A DNA stretch of 23,736 nt, taken from the IMG/VR virus record IMGVR_UViG_3300025872_000307, positions 1-23,736 of that record, one strand, 5' to 3'. Positions 1 to 8,428 of this stretch are shown piece by piece. The notes beneath the pieces are model-generated. The model searched no databases. It saw only the letters and a program-made list of their open reading frames with translations, and was not told where the DNA came from. Source of the stretch: a virus. The first letter of the stretch is position 1; each line of letters begins with the position of its first letter. The translations under genes and the position numbers were made by a program.

Positions 1-2
1 GG

Positions 3-746
3 GATTACTGGAAGAACATCACTACTAACACCACTTTACCAGCTTTAAATTTACAATCGGATAGGCAAAATGAGTATAGATTTAATACAGAGGAAGCGTG
101 GAAGCGTACCTACATACACTATCAAGTCGATTATGCAGATACGCATACTCTGGATAAATTTGACCCAACTGATGCCGAATATAGCACCGAGCCATTGAAT
201 GTAATTAATGAAGATTTGGTAAGTATTCGAGGTTTTAACGATGTAAATATACCATTTGCTTTGGGTGTAAGAAAGGATGAACTAAGTTATATCGAAATTT
301 TTGGGCGTACATTTTTACAATTAGCGGATAGTATTATTGGTTTGTTTGGTGTTGATTTAAATTTTACATCATTAATTACAGACCGCTTAGGAGTTACGCA
401 AATCAGCAGCCAATTTTTTGGAGTTACTAAGGTGCTTTACGCTGTAAATGGAAGACAGCCAAAAAACTACGTGGATAAAATAAAAGCTAGTAATATTTAT
501 AATCTTTACCACAAAATAAACGAAATTAATGTAAATGGCTTTAAGGTGTATAATGATGCACCAATGCGATTAAATCCGCAAGAATTTATATCTTTGTTAG
601 ATAATAATTTTGCTTATATTAATGGTGCTTTATGCGAGATTTTGACAGTACGTTTTACGGATGAACAAAGTCAAGCGGTTATAAGCTACCGAGAGCCGTT
701 TAATTATGCTGAGGGTAAAGTTGAAATATTAACAATAAATGATTAA
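3..746 (+). CDS. Phage structural/tail protein, 5' truncated by window edge
   Basis: The reading frame is open from base 3, so the gene begins outside the window. The TTG at 195 could be taken as a start, but in-frame codons continue upstream without a stop (beginning DYWKNITTNT), so at least 247 residues are coded here. I do not recognise a domain. It is a mixed alpha/beta soluble protein with no signal peptide or membrane segment. It is the first of a tightly packed run leading to receptor-binding-like genes and a lysis module, so a minor tail or baseplate role is likely from position alone. The next ORF starts 2 nt after its stop codon. Confidence 0.75.
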   Translation, partial: DYWKNITTNTTLPALNLQSDRQNEYRFNTEEAWKRTYIHYQVDYADTHTLDKFDPTDAEYSTEPLNVINEDLVSIRGFNDVNIPFALGVRKDELSYIEIFGRTFLQLADSIIGLFGVDLNFTSLITDRLGVTQISSQFFGVTKVLYAVNGRQPKNYVDKIKASNIYNLYHKINEINVNGFKVYNDAPMRLNPQEFISLLDNNFAYINGALCEILTVRFTDEQSQAVISYREPFNYAEGKVEILTIND

Positions 747-748
747 TC

Positions 749-973
749 ATGGGAATTGAAGAAATAGCAAAAAACTTGCAGAATTTAAGCGCGAATGTGG
801 AGCAATTAGTAAAGCTACAAAATGAAGCTTACAGCAAGTTAGCGCCCGAAGTTTACGAAAAAGTAAAACAACATCAAGTTGATATTAACGAAATGATGCG
901 AGAGGTTAAGAGTGGGAATTTTTTAGGAATTAATAAATTTGCAGAAAAATATGCCGATATTAATAGAAAATAA
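749..973 (+). CDS. Small helical (coiled-coil) phage protein, unknown function
   Basis: A 74-residue charged protein starting at ATG 749, 2 nt after the previous stop. The first half (IAKNLQNLSANVEQLVKLQNEAY) has heptad-like spacing of hydrophobic residues and would form an amphipathic helix or short coiled coil. The rest is also predicted helical by eye. There are no cysteines and no membrane segment. Its 3' end overlaps the next gene by 23 nt, which suggests coupled translation within the late operon. It could be a small tail or baseplate accessory or chaperone-like protein; this is inference from location only. Confidence 0.7.
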   Translation: MGIEEIAKNLQNLSANVEQLVKLQNEAYSKLAPEVYEKVKQHQVDINEMMREVKSGNFLGINKFAEKYADINRK

Positions 974-3245
974 TAACTATACAAACGCGTATGGTTATAG
1001 CGGTCCAACTTATGTAAGTAATGCTGGGGATACAAGCATTTTAACGATTACAGTAGCCGAATTAATCCGAGTTACAACACAGGGTAATCCGTTTAGTTTT
1101 GACCCGATAATGAATATTTTGAGCAGTCCAACGATTAGTTGGATTAGCGAGGGTATAAGAGTTGGCGACATTGTACGAATTAGGAAATATACAAGTGCTG
1201 GGGTGTTAAGCGCAACACACCACGCGAATGTAACAAGCGTAACAGCTACGAACTTAAATCTTGATACGTGGTCGGCTGGTTTGTTTTACGACATTTCGGC
1301 GAACGAGATAATGGAAGTAGTGCCAGTTGTAAGTGTTGGCGGTGTTGCACGTAGGAGGTCGGATTTGTTACTTGAATTTAACCATGCACTAAATAATCAA
1401 AGCGGTAGTTCTGCAAGTTTAATAGACGGAGAAAAAACACAAATATTTTTCGGGCAAGTAAACGATTTAATTGTGAGCGGTGCGCAAGGTGGTTTCTTAA
1501 TTGGCAATCAATCGGGGCAATTCTTAGATAATGCCGAAATTGAGTATTTAGGAACTAATGCAGATGGTTTCCATCAATACGAAATAAGTATTGAGTTTGC
1601 AAATAGTGGGGTATTTAATCAAGAATGGTTCGCAACATCCGATTGTTTGAAAGTATTTGTACGCGGACTTTGGGCGAGTATAGACAATGAAGTGTTTAAC
1701 CGAGCTGAATTTGTATTGGATGAAAGTGCGAACACTGGTTGGTTTAATGAAGCAAATAATATAAGTGTTGCAACTGGTGGAAGTGTAGTGTTACCGATTA
1801 GCGAACTAAAATTTAATACAGTAAACACCGTATCTTTTGAAGTGGATTTAAATGGTACTGATGTAGACGATTTGGCAATCGGAGGGGTTTATATTTCAAC
1901 CGATGATAGTTATTTCAAGAATAAACCTACGAGCCAAAGTAAGTTAAGTTACCTATTACCAACTACGGTAATAACCGTAGGCAATACCTATACATCATTT
2001 GCAAACAATGGTGCTGAATGGGAGGTGCTTGTTTTCGATATTGATGTTGTTTCGGATGTTGCGACGGTAACGCTAGAGGTTACGTTTAATAATGCTTTTC
2101 AAACCTTTATTGATGCGAGGGATGAAGACCGTTTATTTTACATTTGGGCGAAAGTTGGTAACACAAATCATTTAGTTTATTCCGAACAATTAAGCAAAGA
2201 AATGCCAACAGGGGGGGTGTTGACTATGAATAGTAATTTTGGTTACTTAGACCATTCCCAAAATGTAACAAGTGTATCAGGCGACTTAACAGAATTTGAT
2301 GCGGACATTGAAGACGATTTGGCTTATTATAGCACTTTTAATTTAGAGAAATTTAAAACTACCTACGAAAATATAAACGTACGTATTGAAGCGTATAATA
2401 CCACTACAGATGAACGTTTTACATTGCAACAATCAAACTTTAGCTTTGCAAGTGCCATTTATCAAAGTAGTACGGGTAAATACCTACTTAACCAAACTCA
2501 AAATATAAATAATGAGTTGTTAAATACCAGCGAAAAAAGAAACGCAGTTGTACAATTAACAGGTGTTGAAGATAGCGAAAGTTACGAGGTATCTGTTTAC
2601 TATCCTTTTATTATAAATTGGAAATACTGGCTAAGCTTACTAGGTGTAAATACTGATTTTGCTCCTGATTTTAATAATGATTGGTTTCCTTATGCAAATA
2701 CGGGAGCGTGGGAGGTAAGGGCAACAATCGTTTTAACTGATAACGGTTTAAATTTTGAACATTCCAACACTTTAGCAATAAACAACTATGATGCTAATGA
2801 TGATGTTGACACTACTATTGTTTTGCGTAAAGCTTCCGATAATAGCGTGGTTACTTTTATTCCGAAAAACGAGCCGTTAATAATTGAAACTACTCACGTT
2901 TTGAACTCAGGAGTTTGGGATTTACAAAAGATTTGGGGACAAATTACGGTAGAGCCATTCGAGAATTCTCCGAGGTGGATGTTATCTAGTATCATTGATT
3001 TTGATAATAATATAAATAATCCTTTGCGACCAATCTCTGGTTTACTTTTAGATTTTGATTTAATTTCTACAAATATTATAAAATTTTCTTGTAACTTTGA
3101 CAGTAGTAAATTATCTACGGTAAAAAACGTAAAAATAACTGCTAAAATTAAGCAAGGTTTGGAAAATATTGTTACCGTTTTTAAACTTACAACGGCAAAC
3201 GATGATAAAGAAACAACAGAAGACGAACTAAAAATATTAAGTTAA
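951..3245 (+). CDS. Large beta-rich phage structural protein (tail/baseplate candidate)
   Basis: A 764-residue protein. An upstream in-frame TTG at 939 exists, but ATG 951 (MPILIENNNY) is the better start. It is rich in T, S, N, V and D, poor in cysteine, and has the alternating pattern of beta-sandwich virion proteins throughout. No enzymatic motif is visible. It is the largest protein in the window, lies upstream of two receptor-binding-like genes and abuts the next ATG directly (stop 3243-3245, start 3246). A tail tip, baseplate hub or side-fibre role is plausible; the family is not recognised. Confidence 0.8.
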   Translation: MPILIENNNYTNAYGYSGPTYVSNAGDTSILTITVAELIRVTTQGNPFSFDPIMNILSSPTISWISEGIRVGDIVRIRKYTSAGVLSATHHANVTSVTATNLNLDTWSAGLFYDISANEIMEVVPVVSVGGVARRRSDLLLEFNHALNNQSGSSASLIDGEKTQIFFGQVNDLIVSGAQGGFLIGNQSGQFLDNAEIEYLGTNADGFHQYEISIEFANSGVFNQEWFATSDCLKVFVRGLWASIDNEVFNRAEFVLDESANTGWFNEANNISVATGGSVVLPISELKFNTVNTVSFEVDLNGTDVDDLAIGGVYISTDDSYFKNKPTSQSKLSYLLPTTVITVGNTYTSFANNGAEWEVLVFDIDVVSDVATVTLEVTFNNAFQTFIDARDEDRLFYIWAKVGNTNHLVYSEQLSKEMPTGGVLTMNSNFGYLDHSQNVTSVSGDLTEFDADIEDDLAYYSTFNLEKFKTTYENINVRIEAYNTTTDERFTLQQSNFSFASAIYQSSTGKYLLNQTQNINNELLNTSEKRNAVVQLTGVEDSESYEVSVYYPFIINWKYWLSLLGVNTDFAPDFNNDWFPYANTGAWEVRATIVLTDNGLNFEHSNTLAINNYDANDDVDTTIVLRKASDNSVVTFIPKNEPLIIETTHVLNSGVWDLQKIWGQITVEPFENSPRWMLSSIIDFDNNINNPLRPISGLLLDFDLISTNIIKFSCNFDSSKLSTVKNVKITAKIKQGLENIVTVFKLTTANDDKETTEDELKILS

Positions 3246-4841
3246 ATGGCTGGAATTAAAATACATCAATACCCATTAGAGCGCACAAGTATAGGCGATG
3301 AAGATTACTACGACATTGATTACTATACAGGCTCGGGTTATCAATCGGCAAAAATTAAGGGTTCTACGTTAAAAAACGTACTTGGAGCGAACTACATTGA
3401 TATTTCAACCTTTATTTCGGGGTATGATTTAACCAATGTTGATGCTGGGAAATTAATTACTAACTCAAATGCTAATGTAAGGACTTTAGTAATTACAAGC
3501 GGTTTAGCTTTACCAAATAATATGGTAAGTGTTAAGGGTAGGATAGCTATACAACCAGAAACAGGTGTAAATATTACTTTGCCTAATGGTTCAACTATTA
3601 CAGAGCCTACACAGTTTACTTGCGAAGCCGATGAGGTTTATATTTTGCATAAATCAGCATTTACAGGCGACAATTACATTTTAGTTTCCTTAAAAAAATC
3701 CGAAAATATAGGCACAAACGATTTGATAATTTCGGACACTGTAAGAGAATTACAAGTTGCAACAGATGGAACATTCCAAATCGTTACAAATGATGCTAAC
3801 AACTCTGCTATTTTTAAAGTGGGTGAAAATAATAATGAAAGGTTTAGTTTAATAGAATTTAACACGGTTATATTTGATTTAATTAGTAAGTTCCAAAACC
3901 CTGCTATTACAGCTGGTGTAATTGTTGAAGTAAATCCTAATGAGTTTAAATTCATCGTGTTGCCTAATACAAGCAATACATCGGTTTACCATGGATTAAT
4001 AAGTGTAGATGCAAATAAAACAATAATTGAAAAATCAAATGCAGGTAAATTAACATTCAATAGTTCTTTGTCTTCTAACACTTTTGAAGATTTAAGAGCT
4101 ACAAAAAAAGGAATAGAATATAGTGCCGATTATTCTGCTAATTTTTCTGTTCGCAGTTTGGTGGATAAGGGTTATGTTGATAGTAATATTACTGATTACT
4201 ACGATGATGCCGATGTAACACCTTTACCACAAAGAGGAAAATTAAGAGCTTTAGAATACATTGAATTGGTGGATAATCCAACAAGTGAAGAAACCGAAAT
4301 ACAACTAAGAGCCGATAGTATTAAGGATGCTGAGGTAACAAGATTTGGCGAAAATGGTTCGGGTAATGTTGATTTAAAAATCCAAGAAAATAAATTATTA
4401 ACAGGAACTGCTGGGGGTTTTGCAATTGAGTTAAGTTTTGCACAAGAGGGTATTTTAGGATTAGATGTAAATAATGAAGTAAAGGAGTTTGAAGTAGTAG
4501 AAATTTACAACATACTTAAGGAAGAAAGTGTTACAGGCAACAAACAACTTGCATTATTAGATATAAACGGAAATTCTGCAAATGTTAAAGCTAAATTTGA
4601 AATTAGTGCAATAGCAGTTCAAAACACCACCGCCAACGCTGTTACGATTAATATAGGTAGTACGTCTTTAGGCACGGATGTAGTAAATGCTTTTGCATTG
4701 GGAGCGAGTGAAACAAAGAAACTACCTTTGGGCACAACATTTTTTAGCACAACAACAGGACAAAGTTTGTTCATTTCTTCTTCAAGTTGGAATAGTGCAA
4801 ACATAAATATACACGTAACAATTTCAAAGATATGGCAATAG
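3246..4841 (+). CDS. Tail fibre / receptor-binding-like structural protein
   Basis: A 531-residue protein starting at the ATG immediately after the preceding stop. The N-terminus (residues about 1-45, IHQYPLERTS ... DEDYYDIDYYTGSGYQSAKIKGSTL) looks like the attachment segment seen at the start of many Bacteroidetes phage fibre proteins; this is recollection, not a search. The middle is repetitive beta-rich sequence. The last 100 or so residues (from about EESVTGNKQ) read like a compact beta-sandwich tip domain ending in ...HVTISKIWQ. It overlaps the following lectin-like gene by 10 nt, so the two are probably translated together and may act together in host recognition. Confidence 0.75.
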   Translation: MAGIKIHQYPLERTSIGDEDYYDIDYYTGSGYQSAKIKGSTLKNVLGANYIDISTFISGYDLTNVDAGKLITNSNANVRTLVITSGLALPNNMVSVKGRIAIQPETGVNITLPNGSTITEPTQFTCEADEVYILHKSAFTGDNYILVSLKKSENIGTNDLIISDTVRELQVATDGTFQIVTNDANNSAIFKVGENNNERFSLIEFNTVIFDLISKFQNPAITAGVIVEVNPNEFKFIVLPNTSNTSVYHGLISVDANKTIIEKSNAGKLTFNSSLSSNTFEDLRATKKGIEYSADYSANFSVRSLVDKGYVDSNITDYYDDADVTPLPQRGKLRALEYIELVDNPTSEETEIQLRADSIKDAEVTRFGENGSGNVDLKIQENKLLTGTAGGFAIELSFAQEGILGLDVNNEVKEFEVVEIYNILKEESVTGNKQLALLDINGNSANVKAKFEISAIAVQNTTANAVTINIGSTSLGTDVVNAFALGASETKKLPLGTTFFSTTTGQSLFISSSSWNSANINIHVTISKIWQ

Positions 4842-5587
4842 AGCAAAAAATATTGACTTTTGGCACTAACAAGGTTGGAACTATTGGAGGGAAGTTAATG
4901 GGTTATACTGAACCGCCAATACCATTGCAAGTTACAGATATTAGGCTTTGGCTTAATAATGATTTGTCAACAATGACGGTTAACGGCTCAAATAAAGTAT
5001 CACAATGGCGAGATAGTAGTGGGAATTTAAACCATTTTTCGCAAGGAACAGGCGCAAATCAACCGTTATTTGTTGCTAATGGTATAAATGGGCAAAATGG
5101 AGTTAAGTGGGATAATAATTCGGACGAGTTTTTAAATTGCACATTAGGTTCTGCTATTAGCCAAAAATACACAATAATAACTGTATGGAATTTAGACTCT
5201 AACAGTACAAGGAGTTACCCTTATGTTTACGACAGAAATGGGGCTATTGGCGATAGAATACAACTATATTGGTTTAGTGGCAATATTCGTATAGGTTCGC
5301 CAACAGTAGTAACAGCTTATGCAAAAACACGACCTTTTAGCCTTATGAGTAGTGAGGTTTGTTATAATAATACAAGCTCAAAGGTTTATCAAAATGGAGT
5401 GTTACAAGCCACAGTTAACAGCGGTTCAAGTTCTCTAACATCTTTACGTTTAGGACATTTAAACACTTTTGATGCTAACTCTAGATTAAGCGGTTATATT
5501 TGTGAGATGATGGTTTACGCTAAAGAATTAAGCGCAGGAGAGAGAACATTAATAAACGATTATTTAACTTTAAAATATGGTTTATAA
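4832..5587 (+). CDS. LamG/concanavalin-A-like lectin domain protein, probable receptor-binding protein
   Basis: A 251-residue protein whose ATG lies inside the last codons of the previous gene. From about residue 36 it has the hallmark pattern of LamG-like domains: LWLNNDLS...VSQWRDSSGNLNHFSQG..ANQP, then NGVKWDN, a central beta region, LRLGHLN, and a C-terminal strand and helix EMMVYAKELSAGERTLINDYLTLKYGL typical of this fold. LamG-like domains bind glycans, so the protein probably sits at the tail tip and contacts host surface polysaccharide. The first 30 residues may be a short virion anchor. It overlaps the next ORF by 11 nt. Confidence 0.8.
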   Translation: MAIEQKILTFGTNKVGTIGGKLMGYTEPPIPLQVTDIRLWLNNDLSTMTVNGSNKVSQWRDSSGNLNHFSQGTGANQPLFVANGINGQNGVKWDNNSDEFLNCTLGSAISQKYTIITVWNLDSNSTRSYPYVYDRNGAIGDRIQLYWFSGNIRIGSPTVVTAYAKTRPFSLMSSEVCYNNTSSKVYQNGVLQATVNSGSSSLTSLRLGHLNTFDANSRLSGYICEMMVYAKELSAGERTLINDYLTLKYGL

Positions 5588-6032
5588 AATAGATTTAAGC
5601 GTTTATACAACGCAAATCCAACATTTAAATAATGAATGGATTACGCAACATAGGGCAAACAATCCACAAGACACCGTAACACAACGCTATGTTGATGAAT
5701 GGGTGTGGCGTGGGTTTGGTTACGTTGTTAAAGATGCAATTACAGAGCAGTATATTACTGATTACGTGGAAATAGTGGATGAATTGCCAACACGTTGGCA
5801 CGAAGATAAAGCGGTGCAAATCATACAAAATAAAAGCGGTGTAGTTTGGGGTGCAATGAATGAGCCACAAATAGCATTAGGTTTGGCAATGCACCGACAA
5901 GCAATGAATATGCAAACGTATGAAGAGGGCGATAAGCTTTATTTTTATGCTAATACAATACTGCCCGAACATCAAGCAATTTTTGAAGCATATCCTAACT
6001 TAGAAATTACAGTTAACCATGCAGAAAACTAA
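5577..6032 (+). CDS. Hypothetical phage protein of the tail/lysis junction
   Basis: A 151-residue soluble protein starting in the 3' end of the lectin-like gene. It is rich in W, Q and Y (for example YVDEWVWRGFGYVV and LPTRWHEDK). No known motif is seen. The composition and predicted helix/strand mixture do not suggest an enzyme, and there are no membrane segments. Position between a receptor-binding candidate and membrane proteins suggests a fibre-associated or assembly protein, but I cannot assign a function. It overlaps the downstream 25-residue ORF by 14 nt. Confidence 0.65.
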   Translation: MVYKIDLSVYTTQIQHLNNEWITQHRANNPQDTVTQRYVDEWVWRGFGYVVKDAITEQYITDYVEIVDELPTRWHEDKAVQIIQNKSGVVWGAMNEPQIALGLAMHRQAMNMQTYEEGDKLYFYANTILPEHQAIFEAYPNLEITVNHAEN

Positions 6033-6096
6033 CATTGAAAGGTGGGCGGAGTTAGCCTTGTTTATTATTTTTATTTACTTGTTTGTATCTAAATGA
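6019..6096 (+). CDS. 25-residue single-pass membrane micropeptide
   Basis: ATG at 6019 opens a 25-codon frame: a polar, charged start (MQKTNIERWAE) followed by a hydrophobic stretch LALFIIFIYLFV and a C-terminal SK. It overlaps the previous gene by 14 nt and the next gene by 4 nt (its TGA at 6094-6096 lies in the ATGA junction). It exactly fills the gap between two genes, which argues for real translation. An N-in/C-out small membrane protein such as a lysis regulator is possible. It is very short and could be a by-product of overlap, hence modest confidence. Confidence 0.45.
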   Translation: MQKTNIERWAELALFIIFIYLFVSK

Positions 6097-6509
6097 AAAC
6101 ACTTATAACTAATATCGTTTTGCTTTTAATTGCAATGATTTTGGCGGTGGTTTTATTTCCCTTTGGCTGGTTACATGGATTGTTTACTTTGCGTCTTAGT
6201 ATGGCACGTTTAAGCCACTATTTTTTGACTATTGCGCTAAGTATTGACCAAATGGGCAATGTTATTTTAGCACCTTTATTTAACGCTATAATGATTAAAC
6301 GAAATGGTTACAAGTTTGGCGACGAGGATGAAACAATAAGCTACGTTTTAGGTAGAAACCAAATAACCGAAACTTTGTCAAAATGTGGAAATTTACTTGC
6401 AAATTTATTAGACTGGATTGACGAAAACCATTGCGCTAAAACTGTTTTAATTGTTTGGCGTAAAGGAAAAAAATACTGTGGCGATAAACCATATTTGAAC
6501 AAATTTTAA
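6093..6509 (+). CDS. Phage membrane protein of the lysis region (DQxxN...DETIS type)
   Basis: A 138-residue protein with a strong N-terminal membrane segment (residues about 5-32) and a second weaker one (about 40-60), then a soluble tail. Two conserved-looking motifs occur: DQMGN (residues 52-56) and DEDETIS (77-83). A similar DQ..N plus DETxS pairing is, as I recall, present in small membrane proteins of many tailed phages that sit near lysis genes; their function is not established. The gene is coupled by ATGA to the 25-residue ORF upstream and is followed by two holin-like genes. Confidence 0.7.
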   Translation: MKTLITNIVLLLIAMILAVVLFPFGWLHGLFTLRLSMARLSHYFLTIALSIDQMGNVILAPLFNAIMIKRNGYKFGDEDETISYVLGRNQITETLSKCGNLLANLLDWIDENHCAKTVLIVWRKGKKYCGDKPYLNKF

Positions 6510-6522
6510 TAGTTTTGCATAC

Positions 6523-6717
6523 ATGGACACAAACGTAAAAGATATATTAGTTACTAAGATTACAGGAGGGGGCACGTTCCTGTCGATTATCGTTGGCGAA
6601 ATTACCCAAGAAACGAATTTAAAATTAAGCGCGGTTTCTTACATTGTCGGGATTACTTTGGGAATTATAACGATTATAATCAAGTTAGTTGAAGCGTACA
6701 AAACCTTAAAAAAATAA
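6523..6717 (+). CDS. Small holin-like membrane protein
   Basis: A 64-residue protein: short polar N-terminus (MDTNVKDILVTK), a glycine-rich segment ITGGGTFLSIIVG, a polar turn (EITQETNLK), one long hydrophobic helix (residues about 35-57, LSAVSYIVGITLGIITIIIKLV), and a basic C-terminus. Size, topology and position 1.1 kb upstream of an endolysin fit a holin. The segment DTNV....VT...GGG is shared with the adjacent gene, suggesting duplication. It could equally be an antiholin or regulatory partner. Confidence 0.6.
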   Translation: MDTNVKDILVTKITGGGTFLSIIVGEITQETNLKLSAVSYIVGITLGIITIIIKLVEAYKTLKK

Positions 6718-6721
6718 AGCT

Positions 6722-6982
6722 ATGTTAAAAGATTTCTTATTAAAAATAAACCCAGTAGCCATAATTAAAGCACTTAAAAAAACTGATACCAACGTAATGG
6801 TAAAAGGAGTTACCCAAATGGGGGGCGGTGGAGTGTTGATTACTTCGGGTATTACGCTAATTACAGATGGAGCAATGAATAAGAGTTGGTACGAAATAGT
6901 AGGAGGTTGTGCCCTTATTATTGCTGGGGTTTACATTGCAAAAAATTTAACGGATAAAATCGAAAAATTACCAAAAGAATGA
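6722..6982 (+). CDS. Small holin-like membrane protein, paralogue-like to the preceding gene
   Basis: An 86-residue protein with two hydrophobic segments: residues about 33-49 (GGGGVLITSGITLITDG) and about 58-75 (EIVGGCALIIAGVYIAK), with charged ends including a lysine-rich C-terminus. Residues TDTNV....VT..GGGG align with the start of the preceding ORF. A pair of small two-segment membrane proteins upstream of a peptidase endolysin is consistent with a holin/antiholin system. It starts 4 nt after the preceding stop and its stop overlaps the next ATG by 4 nt. Confidence 0.6.
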   Translation: MLKDFLLKINPVAIIKALKKTDTNVMVKGVTQMGGGGVLITSGITLITDGAMNKSWYEIVGGCALIIAGVYIAKNLTDKIEKLPKE

Positions 6983-7842
6983 TAATTCAAGAACGATTTG
7001 CGCAAGTATTTACAACTGTTGAACTTCCAACAGTTAAGGCAGTTAACGAGTTTAATGAGCCTTTTCGTTGCTGTGATACTAAGCGATTAGTTTTAGCGCA
7101 TTCAATCCAAAATGAAACGTGGAAAAACGATGTAACTAGCGCGTGGATTAAGTTAAGCGAAATTACTGATACTATCGAGTTTAAACTAACAAAAAACGGC
7201 GAAAATATAAGCTATACACCAACACCGATATTATTCCCAAGTGAAGATTTTGCTTGGTACACAACCATTCGTTGGCAAAATGTTTTAAATTCCGATGGTG
7301 CTGGGTGCTATAAATTGGAATTGCTTTATAATATTCAAGGTGTGGAGGGTGTGATTACATGGGGCATTTACGATTTAAAAGCTTATAGTTTAGAAACTGC
7401 TAAATATACGGCACGTTTAAGGGTTAAATTTAACCTTAACCAAACTATTGAGGGGATTAATTTCACAAACGCAAATGTTGAAGATACTATCCGTTTTAAT
7501 GGATTTATCGGTAACAGGCAACCGAATATGGAAATTGATAATTTAATTTATCAAGATAGAGTAATTAAATCCGTTGTTCGCGAAAACCTAAACACCTACG
7601 AAATTAAAACAGACCCTTATACTTCGCCTATTTTGGACCAGTTGAGCAATTTATATTTATTGTCTGAAAACGAATTGTACATTAGTGATTACAACGTTTT
7701 CAACAACTCGCATTCTATTTTGGATTTACCTGTAATTGTAACAGAGAGCCCCGAAATTGATTACTTAGAAGACTTCCAACGTAAAGCGGTGCTTACCTGT
7801 ACCGTTGGCGACAAAACCAATAATAAACGAACACATTATTAA
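6979..7842 (+). CDS. Phage structural protein, unknown (beta-rich)
   Basis: A 287-residue soluble protein beginning at the ATGA overlap with the holin-like gene. It is rich in N, T, E and beta-branched residues (for example WYTTIRWQNVLNSDGAGCYKLELLY), consistent with a virion protein. There is no catalytic signature or signal peptide. Its position between holin-like genes and endolysin shows that structural and lysis genes are interleaved. A baseplate or distal tail role is possible but unproven. Confidence 0.65.
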   Translation: MIIQERFAQVFTTVELPTVKAVNEFNEPFRCCDTKRLVLAHSIQNETWKNDVTSAWIKLSEITDTIEFKLTKNGENISYTPTPILFPSEDFAWYTTIRWQNVLNSDGAGCYKLELLYNIQGVEGVITWGIYDLKAYSLETAKYTARLRVKFNLNQTIEGINFTNANVEDTIRFNGFIGNRQPNMEIDNLIYQDRVIKSVVRENLNTYEIKTDPYTSPILDQLSNLYLLSENELYISDYNVFNNSHSILDLPVIVTESPEIDYLEDFQRKAVLTCTVGDKTNNKRTHY

Positions 7843-7844
7843 TT

Positions 7845-8291
7845 ATGAAACTAACAGCTAATTTTTCTTTAAAGGAGTTCATAGAGGGCGAAATGCCAAA
7901 GGAAGCAATTAAAATGAACTACGATTTATTAACTGATGAACAGCAAAAAAATATCGGCTTAATTGCGGTTGAATTACAAAAACTTAGAGATAAAACAAAG
8001 GCAGAATTTGGCTCTAAATTTACAGGGTTCAAAATTACATCAGGTTTGCGCCAAAAAGAGTGGGAATTAAAGCAAAAAAGGTCTGGAAATAGCCAACATA
8101 CTAAAGGGTGGGCGGTTGACTTTCAGCCAATTTGTGCAAAAGAAGATTATTTAATTATTTTCTACTGGGTATTTAAGCAACTTGAAAACTTCAATGGCGG
8201 TGTGGCACAAAAAAAGCCTGATCTACCTAAAGGAAAAAAGGGATTTATACATTTTGATTTGCGCGGTGTTCGTGCCCGTTGGGAGTATTAA
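7845..8291 (+). CDS. Peptidase M15-type endolysin (peptidoglycan peptidase)
   Basis: A 148-residue protein with the M15/VanY-like zinc peptidase signature: SGLR at residues 66-69, SQHTKGWAVDF at 83-93 supplying H85 and D92, and FIHFDLRG at 134-141 supplying H136 as the third zinc ligand and D138 nearby. The family cleaves peptide bonds in peptidoglycan cross-links or stems. It has no signal peptide, so release to the periplasm would need a holin, and two candidates lie just upstream. The size is typical of single-domain M15_3-like phage endolysins. It is the last gene before a terminator, so it closes the late operon. Confidence 0.87.
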   Translation: MKLTANFSLKEFIEGEMPKEAIKMNYDLLTDEQQKNIGLIAVELQKLRDKTKAEFGSKFTGFKITSGLRQKEWELKQKRSGNSQHTKGWAVDFQPICAKEDYLIIFYWVFKQLENFNGGVAQKKPDLPKGKKGFIHFDLRGVRARWEY

Positions 8292-8313
8292 CTGTTAAAA
8301 TATTATAAAAATT

Positions 8314-8346
8314 AAGGTGTAGCATAAAAAACTACACTTTTTTTTT
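8314..8346 (+). terminator. Rho-independent terminator after endolysin gene
   Basis: A 9-bp stem AAGGTGTAG (8314-8322) with CTACACTTT (8332-8340), one G-U pair, a 9-nt A-rich loop, followed by a run of T to 8346. It lies 22 nt after the endolysin stop and separates the late operon from the promoter at 8359. Confidence 0.85.
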
Positions 8347-8358
8347 GCATTATGTTTT

Positions 8359-8385
8359 TTTATTCAAAATAACTTTATATATTTG
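8359..8385 (+). promoter_or_regulatory. Phage promoter P1 (Bacteroidetes type, extended motif)
   Basis: The -7 box TATATTTG is at 8378-8385. A TTTATTCAAA block begins exactly 19 nt upstream of it, at 8359. The same 27-bp arrangement recurs at 13922 and 16861, each 30-45 nt upstream of a start codon, so it is a genuine regulatory element. It lies just after the late terminator and should drive the early/replication operon. No good -33 TTG element is present at the usual distance, so the TTTATTCAAA block may substitute for it or bind a regulator. Confidence 0.8.
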
Positions 8386-8428
8386 TTTAAAGTTTAAAAC
8401 TAATAACTAACATTTAAAATAAAACGAC

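Noticed and set aside
1619-1828. Minus-strand ORFs opposite large genes (also at 3674-3976, 11717-12058, 12074-12463, 19574-19985 and others)
   Set aside because: All lie wholly antisense to well-supported genes, with low-complexity or cysteine-rich nonsense-like products. They are shadows.
1963-1980. Perfect inverted repeat CTACGGT-AATA-ACCGTAG inside the large structural gene
   Set aside because: It lies inside a coding frame with no T-run and no regulatory context. One 7-bp palindrome in 2.3 kb of coding DNA can be chance.
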